DNA of 64,000 bases from Steromphala cineraria. Its lineage: Eukaryota > Mollusca > Gastropoda > Trochida > Trochidae. Shown in pieces: positions 33,479-45,207 of the stretch. The stretch lies in assembly GCA_916613615.1 (NCBI GenBank), contig OU744723.1:29464296-29528295 (forward strand), in the 5' to 3' direction. Numbering within the stretch: the stretch's first letter is position 1; each line of letters starts with the position of its first letter. A program made the translations under genes and the position numbers. Under the pieces are notes generated by a model. The model made no database searches. It was not told the DNA's origin and worked only from the letters and a program-made list of their open reading frames with translations.

Positions 33479-36400
33479 AATTAAAGCATTTGGCAGAAAA
33501 TGAGACAGAAATTATGTTTAATTTCCACTGAAAAGTATATACTTATGGGATATATATATTATAGCGGGATATATATACAATCAATACAATATATTGTATA
33601 TGCTTGACAGCGGCCATGTTCTGTATATTTTGTCACGACCCTCTTTGGGCATGCGCTGTCGCGCTTTAATACATCACCGGCAAAGAGGCTTTTTACAGCT
33701 GTGGCTTTGAGCATGACAAATTTAGCGCACTTTGAACAGTCATATCTCTTTTAAATAGAGGGCTCTTCTTTAAAAAAACTTGATGTTTGTTTATGTTGTG
33801 TAAACAAATAATAGCATTAACATTGAAACAAATTATGTGGTTTGTTGTCGTTTAAGAGAACTAGAATTGTATTTACTGAACAGAATGACATAATACTTGT
33901 GTACATTAGTCATGTAATCCGGAACATCCAGAAATGATTCGGAACTGCCGTAATTTTTCTAAATCTAATCAGGGTTGCATATAATTCTTATTCCGTTTTG
34001 AGTTGCATGAAACATGGTTTGAAAAGAAAATGCTCTAAGACTATTTAAATATCTTTTTGGGTAGGTGCATGCAGCCGATTATTTCTTAGTGATCTGGAAC
34101 TGCCTGACTTACTGTAATTGTATTGAAGTCAGTCGGGTGGTAAAATATAGGTAATTATTTTTTGTGGTTACATTTCTTGGTTGTACATAATCAACTTCAC
34201 AAATTAAGGCATACTAAAGAAGATACTTTGGTATTTGGTCATCATAATCTAATTGGCGGAACTGGTACTGGGCCGAATTGGTATTGGGGCGAACTGACCC
34301 ATAACCATTGACAGTTAGGGTCATCTCAAAAGCGATCAGCAATTTTTCGTCAAGTTTCACAGGGCGCCAAACGAACGTCGGGCTGCTGATCAATGCATAA
34401 ATTGACAATCTCTTAATAAAAAAAGGCCTATATCGATCCAGATATCCCCAACAGTAGTTATAAAAAAACCTTATACCCATAAAATTAAAAAATACCAAGA
34501 ATAATGGGAACGACTCATTTAATTTCCATACCGTCTCACGGGCGGCTTCTAAGGCAAGTGCACAACTCTGATTTCTCGCATGCAATACTGATGTATCAAA
34601 TAAAGTGACACTGATAAATATATGATGTGCAGTAATTACAATTGTATTCAAAGTTTATTGTGCGCATTAAATGTTATCAAAAGGGTAGTCAATTGAATAT
34701 ACAATTTTAACATGATTGTCATATCGAGTGAAATTCGCATCTGTAACAGAGGTCAGGTGCGCTTTGATTTTTCCAGGATACAATATTTTGGATTTCTGAA
34801 GTTCTTTCTTCATATTAAAGAGGCGCTGTATAACCTTTTTTAAATATACTTTTCATAAGATATTGGTCAAATAACTATTAAAACATTGTCAAGAACCATC
34901 CAAATATGTACACTTTCAACGTTTCACAAGCACATTGCTCGCTTCATCAGGAATGAAAGTTCAAATTAACACAGCTGGTATGTGGTGAGGCTTGTTATAG
35001 GGGACAAATAACTATATAACATAAATATTAGGCAAAAACAGCAACGATACAGTTTCTCAATGAAGCTACAGCTAAGTAAACATTGCGTAACAAGGCGTCT
35101 GCTTGTCGCCGTCCAGCGACAAACCAAAACAAGGCTGAGAGGCCACGGAAAGGGGATACCGGAAGTGACGTGGCAGTAGGTGAAGCATTCGTCTGCTTAT
35201 ATGGAAAATGATAGGCGAAATCCGTAGTTCTGCGTTTTCCAAGCGATTAACAGTATGTCATATCATTGTGTTGCTGTCAACTGTCCTAGAATATCTCCTG
35301 ATGAAGTTTCCGTAGACAAATTCCCATCACATTGATCGTTTCCCGCCAAATTGACCCGCTGTGTTAGGACAAACAGAGCAATGTGACAATCTACATCGAA
35401 CTCGCGTGTTCCGATCACTACACCGATTTTCTGTTTCGAGCTCGCATTTTCACTGAATGAACAGTTTGGCATGCAGAGAAAAAAGAGATTAGTAAAATAT
35501 AAAACATAGCACAAAGTTTTTGGCTGATTTATGGTAATAATCCGAATTGATTACAATGCTCACATTTAGATTTGAACGTTGTGTAAAAAGGTAAACAATA
35601 ACATTGGTCTGCAGGTGTTATTTACTTTCTTTAGATCAGATACTCACTTATTACATAATTACTCTACTGTCTATCATATTTCCTGTCTGTTTCCTAATTA
35701 AAAGCTATCAAATGATGACTATAGCAGGTAGGTTATATAATGCACAATCATCAACACCTGGCTATTTTATGACATCAGCTAATTAGGTAACATCAAATAG
35801 ACAGACAGACAGAAATAGTTTATTTAATTCAAATAGCAATTGTATTCCTTAACGTCCCTTTTTTCTCTCCGATTGGTAAATTATAATTTGTTGAAATTAG
35901 GAATACAATTTTTGCTCTATCTCATAATTATTTTGAATAAGGTTCATTTAATAAATATTCATTCTGTTGGGACATGTATCGGGTATTGTTGTGAAAAATA
36001 TCTCTTCTATGTACAAGAGTGAAAACATTAAGATTGTCAGTGAAATGCGCTATTAAGACAATGTTTTAAACAAGACATCAGTCATCATCCAATACATGCC
36101 TTTTATTGAGAATTGTAACTTATCCATCACTAAATGAAATAACTAAGAAAAACGTATATTTTTTTATCCTGTTACAAAATGAAGTCAAAGGCATTTTTAA
36201 AAAATTGGTTTAAATGTATAAAAAATAGTATTGTATAATAACATCCTTTCTGCTGTGCTACTAAAGTAATATTCAATAACAACAAACAACTGTGCACAAA
36301 GATATAACAGTTCACACGTGAGCAATTGTTTATGACGAAAATACTTCCGGGTTCTCACGTGCAGTCTTATGACAACATTGACCATCTACATGCTGTAGCA

Positions 36401-36592
36401 TTATGCGCACAACTTCGTTTTTAATCAGGGTCTTACATTTTCATCAATAAAAATAGCCAGTTGAATAAATAAACTACCGATTTATTGAAGGTTTGAGATG
36501 TTTGGATGTTGTTTAGGGTGTTTAATCGACGGTTAAACATCGAGCTGTACTGTAAGCTTGTGATGTTTTACATAACGAGGGCACGCAACGGG
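33479..36592. other. Long AT-rich intergenic stretch
   Basis: No supported gene. At 34257-34310 there are three diverged 16-bp units (plus strand ACTGGTACTGGGCCGAATTG type). GTGACGTGGCAGTAGGTGAA near 35166 resembles the end of repeat E at 26240-26260. AGACAGACAGACAGA lies near 35799. A 145-codon minus frame at 34214-34651 begins at TTG and matches no family I know. Confidence 0.4.
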
Positions 36593-36957
36593 GTGATTAA
36601 TAAGTGAATGATCTAATAAAAGCTTGATTTTTTTTAAATTCGGGATTCTGGTATGGTTTGTGTACGATTTATTGATTTGAAATACATTAAAAATTGCATT
36701 AGAAAAGCTTATATTTTCTTTGTGATATCTGCAATAACACTTTTATTTGGAAAATATTAGTGCATTATTATTTTAGTAAAAAGCCTGATTAATAAGAGAA
36801 TGATCTAATAAAAGCTTGTTTGTTTTTTTTTAATTCAGGATTCTGATATGGTTTGTTTACGATTTATTCATTTGAAATACATTAAATATTGCATTAGAAA
36901 AGCTTATATTTTCTTTGTGATATCTGCAATAACACATTTATTTGGAAAATATTAGTT
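36593..36957. repeat. Tandem duplication, two units offset 191 bp
   Basis: GATTAATAAG (36595 and 36786), AATGATCTAATAAAAGCTTG, TTTGAAATACATTAAA and AGCTTATATTTTCTTTGTGA occur in both units with a few substitutions. Confidence 0.85.
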
Positions 36958-37336
36958 TTTGACACTTTTTATAAGTTCCTGTATGTAAAAATTGATAAAA
37001 TATTTTTTACTTTCGAAATCGCCCCTCGAAAGCTTCCGATGCGACAAAATCTGAGGGGCTCAAAAACAGGTGACGTCACAAAATGCGGGATAAATTCGAC
37101 CTCTTCAAAATAACAAGATTTTGAGGGTAATAGTCAAGGCTATTTTTACTTTATTTTCCTATTCAGTAAGGCAAATAGATGTTACTAAAGTTATCAAGTA
37201 TTTAGGATAAATTATATGTGATTTAATGCAACTGCTGCCGTTTGTCTTAGGGGGCTCGAAAACACTGTAAGCGAGGTTACAAATTGTACTGACATAAGAT
37301 GGCTTCAGTATTGAATTATTCATCATATGCCTACAA
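36958..37336. other. Intergenic
   Basis: Nothing supported. Confidence 0.4.
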
Positions 37337-37640
37337 ACTTTAACCTATTCAGGATAAGACTTAAGATATCAGAATCACCCCTCTGTCTGTTTAGTGATAA
37401 AGATCTAGAAACTTTAAAACACCGCTTTTGGTACTGTGACACAGTGTTCAAATTATTGAAAAGACTAGAAAATGGCTAGAAACTGCCCAAACTTATCTAA
37501 ATTTTATAGTTTCAAAGATATTGCTTCGAACAAAAGGGAGGGACAATATAACGAAATAATCATACTTGTTATCAAGATCAGTCAAAACATGATTTCTCCA
37601 TATCTGATACTGAGCTAAATTATACAGTACCATGACATAA
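37337..37640 (+). pseudogene. L1-like LINE ORF2 C-terminal scrap
   Basis: The frame from 37337 reads FNLFRIRLKISESPLCLFSD, then LETLKHRFWYCDTVF and LLKRLEN to a TAG at about 37480. This matches the zinc-knuckle segment of L1-type ORF2 (S-P-L-C-x2-C ... E-T-x-x-H-x-F-W-x-C). The second Cys is replaced by Ser (CLFS), so the knuckle is incomplete. Degraded continuation (WLET-like, then TYL) can be followed to about 37640 only with frame changes. A distinct copy from the 8.5-9.7 kb element and on the opposite strand. Confidence 0.5.
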
Positions 37641-37783
37641 CAAGATACACCTACCAAGTGCCTAATGAAAATGGCGTATTTATTTAATTCTGGTCATTAT
37701 GTACCATATCATGGACTAATAAATGTGTATATCATCCTTTACGCAGTGTACTCAAATGAGTACACAGTTATAAGAGAAAAAAT

Positions 37784-38305
37784 AGAGCCATGGGCTCTGT
37801 AGCTCATCAGACTTTTGATGGAAATAGGTTTTTAAGGTTTTGACCCCTGTGACCCCATTTGGGGTCATGGGGTAACCAAATCTACAATTTAGAATCCCCA
37901 TTGGCCAAGGAGTCTATATACAACTTTTCAGCTCTCTAGCCCTTTTTGAACTGGAGAAGATGAAAATAGGTTTTTAAGGTTTTGACCCCTGTGACCCCAT
38001 TTGGGGTCAAAGGGGTTACCAAACCTAAAATTTAGAATCCTCATTGGCCAAGGAGTCTACACACAACTTTTCAGCTCTCTATAAGTCCCTTTTAAACTGG
38101 AGAAGATGATGAAATAGGTTTTTAAGGTTTTGACCCCTGTGACCCCATTTGGGGTCACGAAATCTACAATTTAAAATCTCCATTTGCCAAGGAGTCTGCA
38201 CATCAAATTTCAGCTCTCTAGAGTCATTCGTTTTGGAGAAGAAGTCGAAAACGTGAAAATTTATGGATGGACGGAAGGACGTCTTTCAGACCTGATGAGC
38301 TAAAA
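37784..38305 (+). mobile_element. Complete TAGCTCATC-family element
   Basis: The 5' hairpin AGAGCC-ATG-GGCTCT (37784-37798) is followed by TAGCTCATCAG (37800-37810). The 3' end is CTGATGAGCTA (38292-38302), preceded by a small hairpin GTCT-TTC-AGAC. Three body units start GGTTTTTAAGG at 37828, 37969 and 38118. An ATGGATGGACGGAAGGACG tract lies at about 38265-38283. About 520 bp, the shortest complete example here. Non-coding. Confidence 0.85.
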
Positions 38306-38732
38306 TGATTATAAAAGGTGAAAATTTACTCCTACTGACATCTTATTCAGTATGTTTAATTGAAATCAGAAACTATACATGGATAAGAGAGATACATTGC
38401 TGTAATTTTTTGATTTCACACAGCATGTTGGTGTTCGATCTTAGCAATAGTTATGTCTTAGATTTTTTATAGAAATGTACCGACCAAAAAAAATATCAAA
38501 ACATTACAAAAGAAAAAAGGATAATAAATCGGGAGACACTAATGTTTAAATTTTCTTTCCTTTATGTGTTGTCAAATGTTGACTTTCTGAAGAGGAAAAA
38601 GTATGTTTGCAAACCGCACATGTCTACAAAAAATTAACGCGGTAAACTATTTATTCAGTTTCAATTTGTGCTATTCATTAGATTTTTATAACAACGTATT
38701 CACGTAAAAATGAATAAAAAAACGGCCGTCTG
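38306..38732. other. AT-rich spacer
   Basis: Nothing supported. Confidence 0.45.
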
Positions 38733-40030
38733 GATCGGAGTAACTTCAGTAAGGGATTGCCGGTATCCATATGCTATCATTATAAACTCTGGATCGGAGT
38801 AACTTCAGTAAGGGATTGCCGGTATCCATATGCTATTATTATAAACAAGTGATCGGAGTAACTTCAGTAAGGGATTGCCGGTATCGATATGCTATCATTA
38901 TAAACTCTGGATCGGAGTAACTTCAGTAAGGGATTGCCGGTATCCATATGCTATCATTATAAACAAGTGATCGGAGTAACTTCAGTAAGGATTTGCCGGT
39001 ATCCATATGCTATCATTATAAACTCTGGATCGGAGTAACTTCAGTAAGGGATTGCCGGTATCGATATGCTATCATTATAAACAAGTGATTGGAGTAACTT
39101 CAGTAAGGGATTGCCGGTATCGATATGCTATCATTATAAACAAGTGATCGGAGTAACTTCAGTAAGGGATTGCCGGTATCCATATGCTATCATTATAAAC
39201 TCTGGATCGGAGTAACTTCAGTAAGGGATTGCCGGTATCGATATGCTATCATTATAAACTCTGGATCGGAGTAACTTCAGTAAGGGATTACCGGTATCGA
39301 TATGCTATCATTATAAACAAGTGATCGGAGTAACTTCAGTAAGGGATTGCCGGTATCCATATGCTATTATTATAAACAAGTGATCGGAGTAACTTCAGTA
39401 AGGGATTGCCGGTCTCGATATGCTATCATTATAAACTCTGGATCGGAGTAACTTCAGTAAGGGATTGCCGGTATCGATATGCTATCATTATAAACAAGTG
39501 ATCGGAGTAACTTCAGTAAGGGATTGCCGGTATCCATATGCTATCATTATAAACAAGTGATCGGAGTAACTTCAGTAAGGGATTGCCGGTCTCGATATGC
39601 TATCATTATAAACTCTGGATCGGAGTAACTTCAGTAAGGGATTGCCGGTATCCATATGCTATCATTATAAACAAGTGATCGGAGTAACTTCAGTAAGGGA
39701 TTGCCGGTCTCGATATGCTTTCATTATAAACTCTGGATCGGAGTAACTTCAGTAAGGGATTGCCGGTATCCATATGCTATCATTATAAACAAGTGATCGG
39801 AGTAACTTCAGTAAGGGATTGCCGGTATCGATATGCTATCATTATAAACTCTGGATCGGAGTAACTTCAGTAAGGGATTGCCGGTATCCATATGCTATCA
39901 TTATAAACTCTGGATCGGAGTAACTTCAGTAAGGGATTGCCGGTATCCATATGCTATCATTATCAACAAGTGATCGGAGTAACTTCAGTAAGGGATTGTC
40001 GGTATCGATATGCTATCATTATAAACAAGT
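38733..40030. repeat. 59-bp satellite, 22 exact-length copies
   Basis: The unit starts GATCGGAGTAACTTCAGTAA and ends TATCATTATAAAC plus CTCTG or CAAGT; 22 x 59 = 1,298 bp with no length change. Polymorphic positions are the last five bases and TCCAT/TCGAT, mixed independently along the array, as expected from unequal exchange. There are no unique spacers, so it is not a CRISPR-like structure. Confidence 0.95.
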
Positions 40031-41477
40031 GAGCTAAGATTGTGTTTGGAATCATCGTTTTTAAGACTAAATATATGTTTAGAAACAAATCTCTGAATGT
40101 AATCAATGTTCCTTGAATAGGTATACGTAATTAAATATAAAATTCAAGGCATAATATCTCAGATTCATCATATCTTTAATTCATAATTTTCACCATAGCA
40201 GAAGTTATAAAGGTTGATGTAACCAACAAATATCACAAGAATAACCTGTTTTTACACTTTGATACAGATAATATATCCCATATCTTATATAACTCCAAAA
40301 CGTTTCATCCATCATTTAAATACAATAAAATTAATTCAATTCTATTAATCTTCCTAGTTTCACATCTCTTAAACTTTCATCATTTGTCGCATCTCTTATT
40401 GACATAAATATGTATTCATTGAAGGGTTTGTTAAAAATCTGTGTTTTGACGACTTTCACTAATCTTTTAACATGTTTTGGGTTTATTTTCACACATAGAA
40501 ATTGAGATAACACTTGATGTACATATCATTAGTCCTTCAAACTGCCAAGTTAAATTGTACCTTAATTGAGAAGTGAAATATTCCGTTTACTTTAGTTTCC
40601 CCCTTAAGGGCTAGGCAGACTATAAGTTAACAAATGCAGTGACCATCAAAACAGTTTTCTGTACTATTCTACAGAAGGTATTAAAAAAATATTAAGACAA
40701 AATAAAAAAAAATAAAAAATATGTTGCACAAACAATATCAATTTTAAGTTCAATATATTGACAGAATTAAGATCTAAAAACCCAGGAAATCGCATTTCAG
40801 TCCTTCTTTTACCTAGATCCCCCTAGGTAGCTCGTTTGAGTACATCACAGCCCTAGCTACGCCCCTGATTAGTAGCCGAAACATGCTATAAAACAATTTG
40901 ATTTTAATTCTATAGCATGTCAATGTAATGTAATGCTGAATTCATTTCCAAATAAAATGGACAGATGAGAAAAATAATCCATAATTAATAATTAAGAAAA
41001 ACGTGTGCGTCAATTTGGTAGCATCATCTTAACGCTATATGGGTCACCTCTTCTAGGAGAGGAGCTGTTGCTATGGCAGCAGTGTACATGAAATTCGTAC
41101 ACCGTTAGGTGAGACTTGCGAGGTATATAAGATAAAATGATTCAATCGTCAGCCAATCAGAAACAAGTATTTTCCTGAAAGGTAAGATAATGACTGTTGT
41201 AAAACCAAATGTAATCAAAACATGAAAAATATGGAGAAAACAAAATTGAGAAAGTTGCCAGGATGCCCAGCACAGGAAAATACAACCTTTTCTGTCAAAT
41301 CTACATAAAATTTATTTTCAAGTGTTCGTCTTCCCATCAAATCCCAGTTCAGTTTAGTCTTTGCATAAATATTTACATGGAAAGGAGATTGCCAAAGAGA
41401 AAATTAAAACATACAGAGTAATTACGCAACTGTTGGTAGATTCTTGTGGCAAAGTCCTCACATCAGGTTAGTATTAG
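40031..41477. other. AT-rich intergenic, one short hairpin
   Basis: ACATGCTATA (about 40883-40892) and TATAGCATGT (about 40911-40920) form a 10-bp stem. No genes or repeats otherwise. Confidence 0.45.
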
Positions 41478-41744
41478 TCACTTGAGGTTAGTACAACTTT
41501 GTTAGAGTGTGTGCAGAAACTAAGTGGTACCACAAGTGGGGACCTTGCCATAGAATCTAATACAATACTGCAACTGGTGGGTTCAGAATCTACGAGTGAG
41601 ACAACCCTTCAACCAGCGATAGTAGGTACACTTTCTTCTCTCCCTGCCACAAACACCCCTCCTTTAAGTCACGTTGACCTTTACGGGAGTCAGACATGTC
41701 AGTTTGACACACAGGGTGAAGCAAGCACTAGGGAGATCCTTTAA
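41478..41744 (+). other. Unrecognised 88-codon open frame
   Basis: An open frame with less biased base composition than its surroundings, Ser/Thr-rich (TSGDLAIES, SESTSETTLQ, LPATNTPP), ending at TAA. There is no ATG near its start. A GTGTGTGCAG before AAACTAAG could be a splice acceptor, so an exon is conceivable, but I recognise no domain and see no partner exon. Weak. Confidence 0.15.
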
Positions 41745-42301
41745 TTGGGTGTTCAGAACCCAGGACCTCCAAGAGAGATTGCTATGCCCTCCTAATTGGT
41801 TGAAGTGTTTTATCAATAACCTAAAATACACATGACACTTATTTTAAAAACCCATTGCTAAACCACGTCCCTGATAAGAAAATAAATTAAACCCTAAAAC
41901 AAAAAGATTTCCATGTGACAGAATAGGGTTTTAGTTTCTTTTATTGCGCTGTGTTTTTCCCTTTTTCATGACAGTAATGAAACTTCCACTTTGCCAAGGT
42001 ATGCTTTGCTAAGCTAGTACTGGCTATTAAATAAGGAAAGTCCTTCAATGCTATTTTCATGTGGATACCAAGAAAGTTTAAGCTTTAACTTACATTAATA
42101 TCTTTAAGGAATAGTTTAAAAAAAAAAAAGAAGTTCCTTTGAAATAGTTGCATGATTAAGCTAAAAATTACAACTAGCAAATTACGCCAGAATAGTAACA
42201 TTTTCATAGTTGACAAAAACAAAAGGGTATCACAACCACTATTCTAAGTATTATGTAAAATGTAAAAATGTATGCTGTTTGGAGTGTATAAATCTGTTTT
42301 A
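41745..42301. other. Intergenic
   Basis: Nothing supported. Confidence 0.4.
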
Positions 42302-43500
42302 GAAACTTAAACAGTCAAAACATCAACTACTAAATGAGGGTCTGAAATAAAGTTGTCAGTGCCAAAATGTTATTCAAGTCCAGTATATTACTAGATAACT
42401 AATAATGATAATAATAACAACACTTTATTGTCCTCAGTACATGTAGATTGGAAATTTGATTTGTGCCCATGGCACCCGGCAGCCACAATGCAATGCCAGT
42501 TGTTCTGCCTTTACAATGCTGAGTGTCAAGAAAGGTAGCAACAACTCCAAAATATTAGCGTTTTTTGGTATGACGCGACCGGGAATCAAACTATTATGTT
42601 CCGGGCGACAAGCGGACACTCTACCACATACCAAGGTGTCCAGTATATACTAGATGACTCTGCACCTACCAAGGTGTCCAGTATATACTAGATGACTCTG
42701 CACATACCAAGGTGTCCAGTATATACTAGATGACTCTGCACCTACCAAGGTGTCAAGTATATACTAGATGACTCTGCACATACCAAGGTGTCCAGTATAT
42801 ACTAGATGACTCTGCACATACCTAGGTGTCCAGTATATACTAGATGACTCTGCTCATACCAAGGTGTCCAGTATATACTAGATGACTCTTCACATACCAA
42901 GGTGTCCAGTATATACTAGATGACACTGCACCTACCAAGGTGTCAAGTATATACTAGATGACTCTGCACATACCAAGGTGTCCAGTATATACTAGATGAC
43001 ACTGCACCTACCAAGGTGTCAAGTATATACTAGATGACTCTGCTCATACCAAGGTGTCCAGTATATACTAGATGACTCTGAAGAAACCAAGGTGTCCAGT
43101 ATATACTAGATGACTCTGCTCATACCAAGGTGTCCAGTATATACTAGATGACTCTGCACATACCAAGGTGTCCAGTATATACTAGATGACTCTGCACATA
43201 CCAAGGTGTCCAGTATATACTAGATGACTCTGCACATACCAAGGTGTCCAGTATCTACTAGACGACTCTGCACATACCAAGGTGTCAAGTATATACTAGA
43301 TGACTCTGCTCATACCAAGGTGTCAAGTATATACTAGATGACTCTGCACATAACAAGGTGTCCAGTACATACTAGATGACTGCGCTAACACCAAGGTGTC
43401 CAGTATATAACTAGATGACAACAGACATACCAAGGTGTCCAGTATTGACTAGATGACTGCGCTAACACCAAGGTGTCCAGTATATAATTTGATGACTACA
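42302..43500. repeat. 38-bp satellite array, interrupted by a SINE
   Basis: The unit is GATGACTCTGCACATACCAA plus GGTGTCCAGTATATACTA (38 bp). About 23 units occupy 42638-43500, and a further part-unit (GTCCAGTATATTACTAGATA) lies left of the SINE at about 42378-42400. Units near 43370-43500 are diverged. The left flank (42302-42360: AAACTT, CAGTCAAAACATCAACTACT, AAATGAGGG) resembles the left flank of the big array at 49573. Confidence 0.9.
42403..42637 (-). mobile_element. tRNA-headed SINE with ATT-repeat tail
   Basis: On the minus strand the head TGGTATGTGGTAGAGTGTCC includes an A-box-like TGGTAGAGTGTCCGC (42626-42612) and a B-box-like GTTTGATTCCC (42591-42581). A segment CGCGTCATACCA closes a tRNA-like acceptor with the head. 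The 3' end is a GTTGTTATTATTATCATTAT tail (42421-42403). It lacks the CACCCAGC block of the other two SINEs, so it is a different family. Inserted in the 38-bp satellite. Apparent frames here are on SINE sequence and not genes. Confidence 0.75.
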
Positions 43501-43845
43501 ACAATTTACTAGTCAAAAGAATTTATGGAACATTTCTATAGTGCATGGTTACAGTTATGTATTCAATGAAAAAACATTATCTTAGTGATGTATACGAATC
43601 AAACTCTGCAAGCCTGACACAGTTTCTTAATTGAGCTTTGATGTCAGAAACAAGGCAGGGGTCGAAAATGAAAGTCACATGATGTCAGATGGCTCAGGTT
43701 CAAAACATTGCGGTCTTGTCTTGGGAGACTTTATTGCTTTGGAAATAATAATCTTGATGAAGACATTTTCCTGTAAAAATGTGATGAAAAATGCTAAAAT
43801 TCCAAAATTAATCTAATTACCAAAAAATGATTTAAATATTAAAAA
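43501..43845. other. Spacer
   Basis: Nothing supported; a 61-codon frame at 43631 has no motif. Confidence 0.4.
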
Positions 43846-43846
43846 T

Positions 43847-44430
43847 AGTGCCAGTGGCTCTGTAGCTCATCAGGCTACATATCAATTTTGCTTTAGGGAG
43901 TGGAAAATGTGGGAACCCCCTTACTCGGGGCCACAGGGTCACCAAATATACAATTTGGAATCCTCCTTATCCAACTTAGGAGTCTGCACATAAAGTTTAA
44001 GCTTTCTAGGCCTGATGCTTCTTAAGAAAAAGATGAAACTAGGTTATAAGGGTGTGGCCCTTATACGGGGCAACAGGGCCACCAAAGCTATCATTTAAAT
44101 CCTCACTAGTCAAGGGGTCTGTAGACAAGGATTCAGGTTTCTAGGTTTCTAGGCATGCATGATGCTTCTGGAGAAGAAGATAAAAACATAGGTTTTCAGG
44201 ATGTGGTCCCTGTGGCCCTTGTTAGGGGGCACAGGTCCACCAAGCTATAAATTATAATGCTCACTAGTCAAGGAGTGTGTACACAAAATTTCAACTTTCT
44301 AGGCCAATTGTTTCTGGAGAAGAAGTCGAAAATGAGCAAATTTGACGGACGGACAGATGGACGGCAGGATGGATGGAAGCCGGGCACCATGCAATGCAAT
44401 AAGCCCATCAGATGGACGATGGGCTTATGG
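43847..44430 (+). mobile_element. TAGCTCATC-family element, variant 3' hairpin
   Basis: The 5' hairpin AGTGCC-AGT-GGCTCT (43847-43861, one mismatch) is followed by TAGCTCATCAG (43863-43873). Body units share TTATAATCCTCACTAGTCAA-like text with 24.2-25.3 kb. A GACGGACGGACAGATGGACG tract lies at 44344-44363. The 3' end is a hairpin ATAAGCCCATC (44399-44409) with GATGGGCTTAT (44418-44428), a diverged form of the inverse motif. Non-coding. Confidence 0.75.
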
Positions 44431-44647
44431 CGTAGACATTTCACCAAAAAAAAACAAATGCTCATTAACGTTGAAATAGAAAGCTCAAAATATTGCTATT
44501 TTTGGACAATACTCATTTTGTGCACTTTTCAAATATATACATTTTCTTAACTAATTAAGCTATCTTAAAATCGATTATATCAACACACACACTATTGCAA
44601 GAACAACATTTGCTATGCTACACTTTATCATAAAAACATTGATAGTT
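44431..44647. other. Spacer
   Basis: Nothing supported. Confidence 0.4.
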
Positions 44648-44800
44648 AAAGGTGGACTAAAATGGTCCATGGCCACTTTCGGGATTCACAAAGATTCATA
44701 AAATTGGACAGTAACCTGCCTAAAAACAAAGTTTAAAAGACACTGCTTAATTAGCCCTGACAAACAGAATCTGTGGTCACTGAAGCGTGTGTGCCCAAAT
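44648..44800 (+). repeat. Dispersed repeat E, copy 2
   Basis: It matches 26036-26220 with a deletion of about 30 bp: ATGGCCACTTTCGGGATTCA, AACCTGCCTAAA and AACAGAATCTGTGGTCACTG. Same orientation as copy 1. Class unknown. Confidence 0.7.
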
Positions 44801-44937
44801 GCACAGCTATGTAGCATCAGAAGAGGTTAAATATCATGTGATATTTAGTCAATTTGATGACCTAAGTACTGCCGCGACAGTCCTAGTTATTAATATCATG
44901 TCATTATTATTATATTCATCTCAACCCCATGCATTTT

Positions 44938-45207
44938 AGTCATAAGGTGTTGGGGGAGGATAAAGGCTGTTACAGATAATTGGAGACTTCTAGTCATAAG
45001 GTGTTGGGGGAGGATAAAGGCTGTCACAGATAATTGGAGACTTCTAGTCATAAGGTGTTGGGGGAGGATAAAGGCTGTCACAGATAATTGGAGACTTCTA
45101 GTCATAAGGTGATGGGGGAGGATAAAGGCTGTCACAGATAATTGGAGACTTCTAGTCATAAGGTGTTGATGGAGGATAAAGGCTGTCACAGATAATTGGA
45201 GACTTCT
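44938..45207. repeat. 54-bp tandem repeat, five copies
   Basis: CATAAGGTGTTGGGGGAGGA starts units at 44941, 44995, 45049, 45103 and 45157. Units differ at single bases only. 54 is a multiple of 3, which creates a false minus-strand frame of 97 codons. Confidence 0.95.

Noticed and set aside
34214..34651. 145-codon minus-strand frame
   Set aside because: Starts at TTG, has no recognisable domain, and its C-terminal part is made of 16-bp micro-repeats.
38733..40030. CRISPR-like appearance of regularly spaced repeats
   Set aside because: Units are contiguous and near-identical with no unique spacers, and the window is eukaryotic.
42434..42653. Overlapping frames on both strands
   Set aside because: They fall on a tRNA-headed SINE and the start of a satellite.
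44896..45189. 97-codon minus-strand frame
   Set aside because: Five copies of a 54-bp repeat (18 codons each); no protein family.
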